Positions 1-13,456 of a stretch of 64,000 nt of DNA are shown here, piece after piece. The stretch's first letter is position 1; every line of letters starts with the position of its first letter. The position numbers were made by a program, and so were the translations under genes. The notes below the pieces were generated by a model. It saw nothing but the letters and a program-made list of their open reading frames with translations, did not search any database and was not told the origin of the DNA. This stretch comes from Dipylidium caninum (Eukaryota > Platyhelminthes > Cestoda > Cyclophyllidea > Dipylidiidae): contig QEYB01000936.1 in the NCBI GenBank assembly GCA_017562135.1, positions 496,001 through 560,000 on the forward strand, written 5' to 3'.

Positions 1-736
1 GTGCATAGTTGTCAGGACTAGAAATCGTTTCATTCGTTGTCTAGGTTACTTAATTCTACCTCTGGTTGCACACACTGACGTTTGTTTTTTAGGCCACTGT
101 GAGTAGCCTGAATAGGGGGAAACCCCTTTGCGAACCAAAATGTTGTCGCTACCATAGGCTTCTCCTTCCATGCCATTGTTGGGAGCTTTCAATTGATACC
201 CTCTCCAGTGTATCATTGGGGGGATTGTTGTAGAAAATTTAAGCTTTGTTTGGTGTCGCTACCCCCCAAGAGTCGCCTAAGAATATGTTGGTAACATAAA
301 ATAATCTCTGTCCTATGACAATTATTCTCCAGCTTGAATAAATATCAAGAGCAGGCAATTGATAGAGAATCTGGAGGTATTTGAACGCATAGTGTTAAAC
401 GAATACAAATGCAGAAGCAAACGTGTTTACGAGAAGTTGAGAAAAAATGGAGGTTGCAGTGTGGCGAGAGAAGTCAGGTGGATAAGTGAATGCAAAACTC
501 GGAGGAGGAGGTGGAAAAGTCAGATAGTAATGTTTGGTTGGTAAGAATTTGTGGGAGGAAATGCAAAAGGTTGTAGAGCAAAATGGGCAATAGGAGGCGC
601 CAAAATCATAAAATGAGGCAAAACAAGGGGGTTTTGGGTGGCAGAACATGGGAAAGCCTTGTAAAATGGAGATGTGTTTAGTGGGGAGCGAACGAAAATG
701 CAAAGTGTCACAATGGATGGAGGCGGGAGGACCTAC
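1..736. other. Left edge; probable intron/3' side of the MAGUK gene
   Basis: No exon could be supported here on either strand. The MAGUK guanylate-kinase-like exon ends at 737 with a good donor (CTG then GTAGGT on the minus strand), so the missing C-terminal exon or exons must lie here or beyond the window. Open frames here are short and low in complexity. Confidence 0.4.
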
Positions 737-3700
737 CAGCATATCGTGCTGGCCATTGTGACTGAGGAGTCGATTTAGCGGCGGCGGCACCAATAACACC
801 ACCAGAGGTGCAAATTCCGCGGAACGTAGGATCCGGAGGGCACGCGGTTCAACATCCAACACCGGTAGTCGTCCGGATGCTATGGCATCACGCACACTGT
901 CTAACCGGATGCCAAAGAGGATGTTCTTGCGCTGACCGTACTCAAGGAATTCCTTACTCACAATGTCCGCTGCCATTTCCTCCTCCTGCACAAAGTAATA
1001 ATGCTCACCATTTCGTTCATTTGCCTCCGGTTTACGTGTTGTATCTGTACAAATAAACAACCAATGCACTGGAAATGAGGGAACTTTAAATTCCGTTAAA
1101 GGGGTTAACTCGACAAGACTTTTGGGAAATGAAAGGGTAAGTTTGTTGGTACTCATGGTACCACTCAACCCTTTTTTTGCCCTTTTATACACTTATTCCG
1201 GTCAGAACTCGATTATAATCGAGACACATTTATTCAAAACCTCCCTTCCCCGTATTGAATCATGGATGAGTCCTTTTTTGGAAATACTTTGCACTTGTCT
1301 GGAAGACAGTGCATTAAACAGCTTCGTCCTTAGTCAATCGTAATCACTACGTCCATACTTTACCGTCTTTCACCTGAATGGCCGAGGGGATTAAAAAAAA
1401 TCAGGCGAAATCGAAGAACGGGGAGATGGAGACTGAGAAACGGCAATGGTCTGTTGGTACATCTCCCCTGTCTTCCAGTGACCTTCATGGTGTGAATATC
1501 ACTGTCGTGATATCTTGAACGTCTAACTTCGTCTGGAGGCGTGTAGGTGGGTGGGGTAGCGGGGGGAGGGGAAGTTAGCAACAGATGCGTTTCTATCCTG
1601 ACAACAGATGGTTTCCTCTCCGACGTTTCTTTCCTCCACTCCCTGTCAAATGTTATTTGGGGTGATAGGGAGCGTAGGACGAGATAACCGCGGAATACCT
1701 CGAGAGATTTTGCAAGAGTGACATTTGTGGGTAAGCACATCACCATTGTAAAAAACCGCTTTATTTACTTGGTGATTTTATCATGTGCGTTCATTGCATT
1801 ATCTTGATGGGAAGGCAAGTCTGCAGTACGCTCGCTCGGCTGATAAGCTGCTCCGCCATGGTGTCCGGATTCGCATACCCGGGGTCCCATCCCTAAGACT
1901 CAGGTGATTGATTGAAGCCAAGAAACAGGGTTCCGCCAGCCTAAGAGCCGCATAGGCGTGAGGAAGCCGGAAAAGGTTGGTAGGATGTATGAGGCTTCAG
2001 AATGACGGTGTGGAGGGAAATAACCATCCTCAGATCCTGGAAGTCGTCAGAAATGCCCTGTGGTGGGTGGCGATGAGCCCTAATACCCATTTTTCATCTG
2101 TCTTTACCCATCCCAATCATGACAAAATGAAGGAGGCGAAAAAGCTGTGAAACGTTATTCTCTTCCAGTAACCATAAAATGCCGAGGACTAAAGGGGTAT
2201 TGGATGTAGGGCGTGAGGAAAGGTGGAATTTACTTGATGATCGCGTTTCCTCCAGTTGTCTACGTTTACCGTGTAGACTTTCCATGCAACTCAGTTGGGC
2301 GGAATTACAAAATAGGCATCATATCAGAAGAGAAGTAGGAATGTACAAATGGTGAATCGTGCCCCAAAGACAGCCAATTTTAACCAGGTAGTAAAAACAC
2401 ATTATGCTCCTCTGACAGACTAGCGTAAACCCGCAGATGAGACGGTTTAAGGGTTCCCTTAATGGTTAATTTCGTATGGTGAGAGTTGGAGTTATCGGAC
2501 GGTGAAGAAGGGTGGAAGGTAACTGAGAAGGTGTTAATGAAATAGACCAAATTCACAGGTATAAAAAGTTGTTTCCTCCCCCCTCCCCCGGGTAATCATT
2601 TTCTTATCAGCCAAAGTGCCCCTCCGAAAACTTCCGCATACAGTGAAAATGGCGGTTATTTTTTAGTCGAACACAAAAATTTCCTTTACCTCGTCTCACC
2701 TCCCGTCTATTTCTCCCGCGCGGTTCCCTTTTTGCTCAACATAAAAATGGCGACTTGACCGTTTTAGTTTAAATTTAACCCAGCCATGTTGTGGCCTTAG
2801 CGACAGTAAAAGTGCCACGAGGTTGCGGACTGTGTGCGCGCGCACGTGTGTGCACGTGTGTGTGTGTGTGTATGTGTGGGAATGTGTGCATGTTAAACAT
2901 TACAACGTTGCTGTCAAGTGAAGCAGAACGCGTGCGGTGGGAGTTGGGTGGGTGGGCAAGGGGTTTTTTGGTTCAGGGTGAAGCGATTAATAAAAAGTCA
3001 TATCAAAATTTGCGCGCATTTGTCGGGCAGTGGAAATTGCAAACACTCATCATAAAATCCCCTCATTGAGTCGTGGTTTCACAGTCGAAGACGTTGCGCA
3101 GTTGGTGTAGACAAGTAAATTAAGCCCATGCAAATAGAGGAGATAATATCATTTCCTCCTCAAGCTCATCCAAACAAACGTCAGCTTCGGTCCATCAAAC
3201 TGCTAACGTGAAACACTCACCCCTGCAACAGTCCCATCGTCCCATGGAAAAATCCCTCCACCAAGTGGCGACTTACGCGGAATGACGTGAGCGAAGAGAT
3301 CGGGTCGAGCTCGAGTGAGGGCCTTTCGCAGAGCCCGTCTACCCACTCCGTGAGCACCGAGGATAACGAGGCAGTGATGATGAAAATGGCGGACCTTGGT
3401 GACCTCCTCATAGGCGGCAAAAGCGAGCTCACTGTAGAGAAAGGATGCACATTCACTCCACCTAGGCGGGCGTCTCGATATCCCCGCTGAGTTTGTTGTT
3501 GTCGTTGTGGTTGGCGTCGCGGTCGCTGTAGTAGCTGTCGAGGCATTGGTCTAAAGTGGAGTTTTAAGAAATATCCAAACTATCTCTATCATCTGCTTTA
3601 TTTAACGCACTGGCGCATCGACCAACAAAATATTTCGGTCGCCATTCTGCGCTTTCATGAGTGACAAGAGAAAGTTATGTTGGGCAAGCGACTTGATGAA

Positions 3701-6700
3701 TAGCACAAAGGGGCAATAGGCCAGGAATCAAGTGCAGAGTAGGCGATTTCACTTCTTATTCACCAATTAAAACGACGTCCCAAGTTAACCGCCTAGCTGC
3801 CGATAAAAATTGTCCCATAAATCCAAATTTTCGTATCAAAAGGCGAGTTTAAGCTTCTACTGCAAGTCAAAGCCTGCGTATATAAAATTTGAACATCCAA
3901 CTAAATTCCCTTCACTGCAGCTCCACGGCAAATTTACGCGTTAGCCTGAAAAGGCAAAGTGATCTCTGAATAGGGAAAGGAATGTATAAATTCTATAGAT
4001 GACTGTTAACAGAAGTAGAGAAAGTTTCGCGGGCATAGCATAATCTAGACACCCGAAGCCATATGGCGAACGTCGTCAAATTATCGCCTTTGAATACATA
4101 CGCCGATGGGACCTGAGGCCAGAAATATAACAATTCAGCCTGGGAGTATCTACCTTCAGCGTATGGCCGTCTTTAATCCCACGAGAGTGTAGTAGGAAGA
4201 GGAGACACTTGGGGAATTGCGAGAAATACGACTTCCACACCAACTTATGTGTGGTAAAATCATGTCAAACGACAAAGCTGAGAAACTGCTTTGAGAAAGG
4301 GAAGGGGAGCCCAGAATATCCGATTTGACGTAAAAATTTGTGCCACTTTATGCGACAAATGTAGAAAGGTGAGGAGGAGTAAGCGGTAGAGAAGGAAACC
4401 CCCTCTCCGCCTAAGCTTTATCTCATTTCAATAGTGAATGGCACGTCCAAGAACCTCGTTAACAATTCCAGGCGCTCGTCGGCCTATAAAAGACCCAAAC
4501 GGGTTGTAAAAGGAGCTCAACCGCATCTGAACCGATCAATCGACCAATAATGGCGGACGTAATAAACTTTATTTAATTCCACCCAAGGTATATATTTTTT
4601 CTTGCGCTTTGCTCTGAATGGTCAATAAGAAGACCAATAAAAGTCAAGGTCACCAACGGACCAATCAGAGGGAGGAAGAAATTTCAAGTTAATGCTCAAA
4701 CATATTTCAGTTTAATAGGTTTGCTGTCACCACCACCGTCAATGCTCTCACCATTATCACAACCCTCGGCATCGTCACCAACAGTATCATCAGCAGTATC
4801 TCAAAAGTATTCGCCTCCGTTATATTAGAAATAAGTGTCTGTGGGGGAAGCCTGTCCCATTCTAACTAATGGTTGTGAATTCGTGCCAATTCGTGAGGCA
4901 TAATGGCTGCGTGGCTGAAAATAAACCCTTTCAAAGAACCCGACAGAAGCTCCACATGGTGTGGCTGCCAAAAAAAATAAGCAAATATGTGTCTGAAATT
5001 ACACCCTGTGCCATTTATGGGAAGGAAGAACGCTTCTGGTCGATGTCCCGCTCAAATGTCATTAATTTCTGGGTCTAAGAAAATGTCGGTAGCCATTAAT
5101 CATCCTGTTCATGGGTCACTCTACGGATGTCGCTAATTAATGTCACTTGAGGAGGCCAAAGTTGATCAGGTTTGGTCGGACTTGGGTTACCACACAGTGG
5201 GGAGATCACTTCGCACTTGACGTAAAATGACTAAGAAAAAGTTAGCACACTGGTATGCTCAAAATGACCACTTAAAAGTAATTCAAGTCTGTGCAGATTT
5301 TCGGAGGAATAGGCAAAAAAAGTTGGACTTCACCTTGTAGTGCGACAACAGGAAGCCAATTAGAACAGATTGTGTGTGTGTGTTCATCACCCGCTTATAA
5401 ATAATTCCTTACGGGTTGTCAAAGAGACAGGCCCTAGACAAATCAAGGTGAGTTATCAAATCGAGGCTTCCCGTCTACCGGTCTTCGTGTGGACTGCGAC
5501 GCAGCTGGGTGCAGAAATCGGGTATTTAACACAGAGTGAAGATACCACTTGCAGTTATGACACTCTCAGCTATTACTTTTGTGGCCCACTTAATGATATT
5601 AAACTTTATTAAAGCGGTTACTCGAGTTTTTTTTCCTGTCCCACACCTCATCCCTTTAATTTGACTAAGTATTAACTCCTTTTATTTACCATAAACTTTT
5701 ACGGTAACTAGAAGGGTTTTGTTAAATTTATCTCCTCGTCGAATTTATCTCCTCGTCGCTTCGAACTCGTGTGTGTTCAAAGTATCTGACCAAAAGACAA
5801 CGGCGTTGTATACAACCTGCTCGGGTTGGCAACTGCATGACTGCCTCTGTGACTCTTCGCAGACATGAAGGAGTTTTCCGATTGCGGATTAACAGAATCT
5901 AGGCGAGAAACGGCTCTACTATGCGACAGTGGCTAAACGGAGAATTTTGAGAGACCTTTCATCTATTCCCGCATTGTCTCCAACCCAAATCTCATCTACT
6001 TTTTCCGTGAAGGCTCCATCGTCTGAGAACCTCAATCATTCCGTAACGCGATCACAGCGGATCAGTACAAGGGGGAAATTAAGAGGGAAAAATACGTGGT
6101 ATTCGATGTTGAGGAGAGGACATCACTGAGTTGTGATGACAATTGCTATCACGAAAAGGGCTGAGGTCTTTAAACGCAGAATGGGTGATTGCGCACGCTG
6201 CGTCTACGGTGAATTTCTCGTCCCAAGCAAGCGAGCCTTGTTCTACCCAAGTGGCATGTAAAAGGAAACCCTCGCATATAAAGGCAATTGGGAATATGGA
6301 AGGGGGTGCAAGAAGAGACCGGGGGGGGAGGAGGAGGAGGGAGGAGGAGGAGGGGAAGGCAGCACATGTCCTGAGAGACCAAAAGGCTTTTATGAATGAT
6401 GAAGTCATTTCAAAATATGTACTCAATTGAGAAGAGAATAGAGACTGAAGTATTGCACGTGCTAATAGTGGCAAGACGTTTAAATATTTAACTTAAGAAT
6501 AAAGTGTTAGACCTTGAAAGAGGGAATAATTTGTTTTGGTGATTATACACACATTTAGCCGCTGCACCTAGAATTCAAAAGTGGAGTGGTTCGTTTAAAA
6601 AAGGCCGCATTCAGCAGAGAAATGGGATACACGGATGGCGAACTCACGATTTTTGCTTATTAAGCAAAAACGTGGCCTCCCACTTGATGATGTGTAGTCT

Positions 6701-9700
6701 TAACTCAGACCACCACGAGGTCATGTCATGTCAACTCTACGTTGTAATAGAAGGCCTCGTTTCATATACGACTAAATGACATCTCTCACCATCAAGTCGA
6801 CCATCTCAGCAGAAAAGAGCAAGCGGGGAGAGAGAGCGAGGGATGGGACGGCATGTGATCCACCTAATCCCTTCACCCTCCCCCCACTACACTTTCCCCT
6901 CCTGCCCCTCTTTTCTCCTTCCCTCACCTCTCCTCCGACGCCACGTCCGCCTCCACCTCTGAACCCCCCGGCCCCACCCGCCGGCCTCCTGACGTCTCGC
7001 AGCCAAGACAGAGGGATTAGGACGTGATCGCCTCTCGGGCAGGAAGCCAAATTATTTCCGCTCCTCCACTCATCCCACTTCATTCACCCTGTGCAGACGC
7101 CGCCAGGAGTGGCAGCGAGTAGCAGTGGATGGAAGAGGACGAGGTTGCACTCGAGTAGACGTCTTGGGTGAGTTGGGGGGCAACTGCGAACTGGCATAAC
7201 CTCGAATGAGGGCGAAAAGATACATGGAATTATCAGGGGAGCTCATCTCCACCTCTCGTGATGCCTGAAATACGTCCTTTGGGAGCATCCAGTATCCGTT
7301 AAAAGCGTACCAAATTTAGAAAGATTGCATGAAATTGGACAATTTCTCGCTTTAACTTAAATGGAAGACTTAAAATAAGGCACCTAATTTCAGCCCAGTG
7401 TTTTATTACCATCTGAGCACAGGACGAGTTATAAGGTTCCGCCACCTTTTAAGGTTACATTTCCCGAAATAGGGTACGACTACACTCCAACACGTTTTGG
7501 TAATTGCTATTCCCATCGGACCCTGTCAACACGGGAAAGACAAACTTCAAATCAACCAAGCAAATATCGCAGGGGAAATTCTTCTTTTCCCCTTAATATG
7601 GTGGTGATTTGGCTCAGTTTTTGTCCTTCCGCTATTCCTCGGCCGTGACTAGTTTGGCCTGAGACAAGGCCAAGAGAGTGCCCCGTCGCCAGCTCTCTCC
7701 CGCCTACAATTCGTCCAGCTTATGATAAAGTATCTTATTTTGGTAAAGTCTGCTCGTTTGGCCAAAGTTAGAACGATGACATTTACACCGCATTCCACCT
7801 AGCCTCCTCACACCTTTTTGCAATTCGTGGAGTTCTAACTTTTCTTTTGACCTACAGGAATTTTGGATTCGTGTAATCCACTTCAAAGCACCACTGCAGC
7901 ATCGCACAAGGGCATCCCTTTTCATGCAGTCGAACTGTCCGACAGCACTCCAGACATCCCGCAAGTCATCGTTGACGCTTTTCCGAGACCACTGGAGTTG
8001 TCGTCGAACCAGGGATTTGACAACAGGCACCAGTGGCAGTAAAGTTCTTGCCTCACAAGCGAATGGAAACAACGGGCCACGAAAGTTGATGTGCGAATAC
8101 TCCGAGCAAACAATCACAAATGTGCAATCTTTTGACAATTTTATGACCGAGATCTCGAAACATCAAAGACGGCCAGAATTGCTTCTCAGAGAAGATTACA
8201 CACCAAAGTGCCTTTTCGAATTGAACAAGGCTACGTCAACACGATTTGCGCGTAAACAGCGAGGTAGTGTGAAGAGAAAAAGTTGTAGGGTACAACGTGA
8301 AACCTTGCCGCTCGATAAAGGAACATGTTAAGCAGAAAAAACTCGATCTCCGCTTCCACGTCGACAATCCATTCTAGCCGTCGCGGACTACGCTCTTACT
8401 CACTCGACCTGGGCGCTTGTGACCTGCTCACCGCCGAACCAATCAACTTTCGGTTACCTGACACACCGAGATCATGGCCAGTTGAGAGTGTCAGGATTAC
8501 AAATGGCATCCAGCACTTATTGTGTGAAGCGAAAGACGTAAAGAATGACAAGAGTACCCTCTTACCCGCAAGGTCGAGTTGCACCTGGAGCATGTTCGAC
8601 TTAGGAGTGTGCTGCCGATACTTGAAGTCTCCTCGAAGAAATGTCCATTCTGACGGAGTCCGAGTCCTTCCCCTGTATTCTCCTCGCCATCCTCTAATGG
8701 TAAGCTGAAAGTCTCCGAGGAGTGGCTCCGCATTCCTGATGTCCACTGGCCACGTTTACTGCCATCACGACGTTTTGATACACTGCGATGCCTCCGATTT
8801 CCAAACCTCCCGCGAAATAGCCCCCCATGGGAGGAGGAGGAGTGCTCGTGATTCGTAGACAGTCCGTCTAATCCGCTACCCGCAGTGCTGCTAATACTTA
8901 ATGATGGTCGTAACAGGCCCCGATGAAGTATGAGGTTGAGAAAGCTGGAGAAGTGGTTGGTGTGATTGGAGGTGTTCAGGGAATCCGCCATCATAGCCGC
9001 CTGGAAGTCATTGGTTGCTCTGACCACACGAGACTCTTCCAACGCGGCACTGGGGATTAATCCGACCGGAGTGGGAGGTGCCTGGCTCCTGTATTTCCTC
9101 GCCTACTTTGCAGGCAATTGGAGGAGTGAGCACTCATAGGCGACCCATTCTTTACACTTCCCCCATAGAAACAATGTACCTGCCACCAGGTGAAATCGGC
9201 GGAGTCCACAATTTCGAGAATATCGCCGATTTTGAAAGACTGACCCAGTTCGGGGCAGGGGAGCTCGTAGTCCTCCCGCGGATCGTAGTCGAACATGGCG
9301 CGCACGCACATCTGAAAGGCAGTCACGCCCGGAAGCGTCCAAGTTGGAAAGATGAAACTTTTAATTTGGTTGGGAATCTACTGGCAAGCTCGAGAGGGGG
9401 AAACGTATATCGGGAAATGTGAGCTGGCGATAAATCAATACGAATCGATCAGGCGGATGAGTAACTGGAGTATTGACGCGTCCGCACACGATCGATGAAG
9501 GCCGAAGAGGGGCGCAGAACTGGGTCGCTTCGATCGATTTAGCATGGGTGGAGGATGTTACAAGGGATTGAGACAGCAGAAGGGGACTGATGCGCGTAAG
9601 GAAGCGGCTGATTAGCATTGCCAAACACTGGGTTAATTAACATTTTCAAGTCCTCCACCGAATTTTGCGCATCTCCATAACAAATAGGTCAATCGACGTG

Positions 9701-12700
9701 TCGGTGAATTTTTTGTTTAAATTAGAAGAGGGCGGACTGCAGACCGCGAGAGAGAGAGAGTTACCTGATAGCCTGGCTTTTGGGATTTGAGCGAAGGTGC
9801 GATCTTGAGTACCACCGTGTCCTCCGCAGCCAGCTAGGAAAGTAAGGATAAATGCCCAGTCAACCTTGAAAAAATATTTAAGTTGGTAAGGTGCTAGGCC
9901 TACCAGATACTGTTGAATACTCTCAATGGGATGTCCAGCCACCGGATTCCCGTTTATCTCGAGAATCTCGTCGCGCACGTGGAGAAGGCCTGGCGACAAT
10001 AAAGGTGACAAGTTAATGGGATTTTTCAAAGGTTACCCGAAGGTAAGTCAAGACTGTGACCGCCTTCCTTCCCACGTAATGACGCCGTCCAGCCAACTGT
10101 GCGGGTGAATGTGTGAAATGGCCAATTTTTGCTTATGAATGGTCACTTGGACCGTGGAAGAGGACGGCTGGAGGCTTCACCGTAGCGAGCATGGATAACA
10201 TGATAATTGTGGGAGAGAGTACATAACCGCATCTCGGTAAGAGCTTAATTTGCTTAGATTCTAATCGGGAGGTTTGGGGACTTGGGCACAGATGCCTGGC
10301 AGTGGGAGAGGAGAATTCACTCAAAGGAAATTAGATAGCCAAAATTGAGAAAACATCACCTGTTTTGTGCATTAATCCTTTGTGAATAATGCGTGCGACG
10401 ATACACCGACCCGACGCGCTTGATCGGAGTGTCAGTCCCTGGGGCAGAAATCAACAAACGAAACACACCTCCGTTTAATGCGACTTCTAGCAAATTTTAA
10501 TCCATTAAAACCTTATTACTTGTATAATAACTGTGGAAAATAAAACTGGCCAGTAAAGGTAAAATAAAATGGCTTTTTCCAATCATAACTTTACTCTAAG
10601 TTTAGAGTAAGAAGCGAAAGAGAGGTTGTTTTAAATACTCCTGTTTACACCCGCGGTGCCCTCAGCGTAGCCCGGCTACATAGAGATGAACAGGAACAGA
10701 AATCTTGACTTACTTTTCGGTTAGTGAAACGATTTACTATCAGACAAGGCGGTTGAAGTGCAGCCAGCTCCCTCAGCAAAAAATAAGAAAACTACACATT
10801 ATTGTAGGAACAGTTTACGCTTGGATATTACCCAATTGCAAGAAAAGAGCTTTCACTTATGAAGTATGTGTACCTTAACGTGAAAAAATGCTAACTAGAA
10901 AAGACAGTAGATTGACTTTTGGCCAGGTGCTCTTGTGGCTGCCAGGCCAAATAAAGCTCGAGGGTATAATTCTTTATCGCAAATTATTCAATCGGAGGGT
11001 GAGAAATAACGGTCTGTTGGGATGGCGCGCCTCGTGGATTCCATGTGAGGTCGGGCGGTGGGTGTGGAGGCGATTCGCCTCCTGGTGGGATAACATTGCA
11101 ACGGTAATTGTGGGTTCGGTAGGTGGTGTAATTTGAAGCGTCGAAAGAATGCCCCTCAGGACATACCACCCCGGGAGTGAATCGCGCGACATTTTGGCAC
11201 ACGAGTCGGAGGACAGATGGGCGGAGTACGGGGCGGAGGGAGGGCTGGGGCGGCGGGGGGAGACAGGGCAGGGGTAGGGGAGGACTAAGGCCTGATGATG
11301 GGTGATGTTATAGAAGCAGGAGGCATTACACCGCATCCGCTTTTTCTTAAAAAAAACAGTGCAGCTGGAGTGAATTAGTTAAAGAGCATTCAACTTGTCA
11401 ACAATCTCGGTATTCACATGGCCTAGTGCGACGACAAAAATTGTGAAATTTGCGCAAAAAGTATTCACAATTGCAATTTTAGTCAAGTACAAATGTACAG
11501 AGTAGAAAGATAAAAAAAGAAATATTAACACTTTGTGATGATATTCGTTGAACTGTTACCTTCTATGTAAGGAAATGAAATAAAATGAGCTCAAACCTTG
11601 CGGGATGATTTTAATGCACTAAACTCGGGACAATCGAGGGCAACAAAAGCGACTTTTTGTCAATTAATGCGGATAAAAAGATTATTCTCGTGAGGGTACC
11701 ACTTCATCACAAAAATAATGGAAACCCTTTGGTTAGGAAATAGTTTCAGCAGGTCCCTCGGGCAGTCTTATCTCTAACGCCTTCTTTTTACTCTACCGCA
11801 ACCTAAGCGAAGTGAATTGGAATGATTGCCCTTATTTAATCGTGGGTGGAATCTAATTTTGGGAGGAAATTTCGCCCCTACCGCAGTTTGAGCGACATCA
11901 TTTTGCTCCCAACCTCAGTTTAACACTTCTCCGGCAGTATTTTGTCCCAATTACTTGAAATTCAGTGTTAAACCTCTCTGAAGTTGATATTATCCTCCAT
12001 TTAATCCACCCGCCATAGTTGGTATTCAGCCCATCAAAACTCTACGCCCAACCTCAGTTTTTGTTCTATACAAAATCTCTGGACATGTGCGACTATTATT
12101 TCAGCACTTTCAACTTTTAAACATGAATAGCGTGGCAAAATCAGCACCTTTTGAAATGATGTAGTCTGACATTGATAATATCAGGCCATAAATCATCGCA
12201 GACAGCAGTTTATTTGTATGGAACTTTAGGTATCTTGCCAACGCTAAGTATTTTACAAACCTCAACACACAAAATATTTGAGTGCACGCAGAAATGGCTT
12301 TTTCACTTTACCATTAAGGTAAATGCCAACCAGCCTCTGACCGCCGACTTGACTCTTTTACCCCATCATCAAGTTAATAAAGACAAAAAATACCGGCCTA
12401 TTGGGAAAAATTCGGGAAAATTCTCCTCACCCTGCTCCATTCTCAGTTATTGTGGCATCAGGCTTTGATTCATAAGCTTTGCAGCCCAACCAGTGTCTAG
12501 ACAACGTGTTTGCCGGATTGCCAGTTTATCTATTTATCGCGACACAAACAAATTCTCATTAACCGTCTCGTTGTTAGGGCCTTTCAATGCCGTCAGAGAA
12601 AGAATTCAATAGAGCGCAAGTCTTCGTGTATGCAGACAATTACGCGATGTAGAGGGAGGAGTGTAGTCGACGTGGAAACCGAGTAAAATCACAGCACATT

Positions 12701-13456
12701 GTAATTTGTATGTATATATCTTTTCGCTTTTGCAGAATTTAATGGGTAGCGTGGACTACGAAGCCGGGTGGTACACGCCCAGTCCATTTGTCTGTCCGAG
12801 GGGGGGGGGGAAGAGGAGTGGTGAGCGGAGGGGCTGATGGAGACGAATATACGTCCATAGCTGAGTGTTTCGGACAAGGGATAATTTAGGCAATGCCCAC
12901 TTTCATACTAATCCATTGTCCGCCATTTAGAGGGTGTGGCTTGATCCGCCTATGTTCCAACGCCTCCCTCAGACACTTTTGATTGAGGCTATTGAAAGTT
13001 TCACACATTCAATTTTGGAAGACTCTCCTCAAAAAATCCCATGTTTTATCAATAAATGCGGAAAAATGAGAGACCGGAAGTACTTAAATCAGTCGCCAAT
13101 TGTGCAACCATGTCAGGCAATTGCATATCTATTCTGCCCACTTCCGCTGGCAAGTCAACAAAAATCCTCTTCAAAGTCACAGCTTCGGTCCCCTCTTCAA
13201 AGTCACAGCTTCGGTCCCCTCTTCCCGACTAGCCTACGTCAGGGAGGAGGGTCACTTATTTTCGAAGAGAGGGGCTAATTGTCTATTTAAATCAACGCAC
13301 TCATTAAAAAGAAGAGGTTAAAGGCTTCCTGTACCAGCGTACAAAAAGATAAGGATCAAAGAGGCTACTTACGAGAGGCTCTCCCTTAGTCTTGGTGACT
13401 TCGACGAAACGTACGTTTGTACGATGTTGAGGCGTCCGCTCGGATATACGACGATG
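737..13456 (-). CDS. MAGUK scaffold protein, MPP/p55 type (PDZ-SH3-GuK), partial
   Basis: Membrane-associated scaffolds of this family organise cell junctions and synapses. Exons read on the minus strand: 13456-13373 (start of PDZ, VRFVEVTKTKGEPL), 9989-9904 (PDZ, DEILEINGNPV), 9833-9765 (last PDZ strand, TVVLKIAPS), 9311-9180 (SH3, ending TWWQ), 9102-8566 (GLIPS end of SH3, then a Ser-rich HOOK region), 3431-3277 (YEEV and the P-loop-like GAHGVGR), 1044-737 (HTTR, NGEHYYFV, LDVEPRALRILRSAEFAP). All have canonical splice sites and most phases match. The GuK P-loop lacks the catalytic lysine, as expected for a MAGUK pseudo-kinase. At least one exon is missing between 13373 and 9989. Another is missing between 8566 (phase 0) and 3431 (needs phase 2). 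The L27 region and the C-terminus were not found. GuK residues look closest to MPP2/MPP6/Varicose; p55/MPP1 is the alternative. Confidence 0.88.
1045..3276. other. Intron of the MAGUK gene
   Basis: This 2.2-kb intron splits the GuK domain after the codon fragment that completes a histidine (C + AT). It holds a (TG)n microsatellite near 2831-2891 and no supported coding segment. Short plus-strand frames here are not supported. Confidence 0.6.
2831..2891. repeat. (TG)n-rich microsatellite
   Basis: Alternating TG/CG/CACG dinucleotides inside a MAGUK intron, visible by eye. It is alternating purine-pyrimidine DNA. I see no gene in it. Confidence 0.85.
3432..8565. other. Long intron region of the MAGUK gene
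   Basis: Between the HOOK exon and the first GuK exon. Phase bookkeeping says at least one small exon of length 3n+2 is hidden here, but I could not identify it. The region includes a purine-rich tract (about 6318-6360) and one copy of a dispersed repeat (6815-7305). Plus-strand frames at 7924-8331 and 8325-8708 look like chance open frames. Confidence 0.5.
6815..7305 (-). repeat. Dispersed repeat, copy A (inverted relative to copy B)
   Basis: On the minus strand this matches 15716-16252 on the plus strand. Homology starts at the shared GCTTTTAAC and ends near CTTGCTCTTTTCT. The first half is almost identical: a 72-codon open frame (7288-7070) differs from its partner at one residue (R versus Q) over the shared part. 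The second half has diverged through indels in a G/A-rich tract. Copy A lacks about 36 bp present in copy B. It lies inside a MAGUK intron. No transposase-like feature is visible. Confidence 0.85.
9990..13372. other. Intron region of the MAGUK gene
   Basis: The middle PDZ exon (expected to carry the carboxylate-binding loop and the ARI-HGG-like motif) must lie here by phase: it should start in phase 0 and end in phase 1. I could not find it. The rest is AT-rich and non-coding in appearance, apart from a 26-bp tandem duplication at 13168-13219. Confidence 0.5.
13168..13219. repeat. Tandem duplication, 2 x 26 bp
   Basis: The 26-bp unit starting TCTTCAAAGTCACAGCTTCG occurs at 13168-13193 and again, perfectly, at 13194-13219, followed by a further partial TCTTC. 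It lies in a MAGUK intron, just 3' of the PDZ-start exon in gene direction. Confidence 0.9.

Noticed and set aside
359..711. Short frames on both strands at the left edge
   Set aside because: No similarity to the expected MAGUK C-terminus, no convincing splice sites.
1841..1910. Possible tRNA-like B-box (GGATTCGCATACC) after a GCTCG...GCTGATAAGC stretch
   Set aside because: No matching A-box and no cloverleaf could be drawn by eye.
7704..8708. Overlapping frames on both strands between MAGUK exons
   Set aside because: Tested in all frames for the missing HOOK/GuK exon; none showed a MAGUK motif or matching phase.
10133..10324. Minus-strand frame ending KPPAVLFHG as a candidate middle PDZ exon
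   Set aside because: The sequence does not fit the PDZ pattern (no carboxylate-binding GLGF-like loop) and the phase is wrong.
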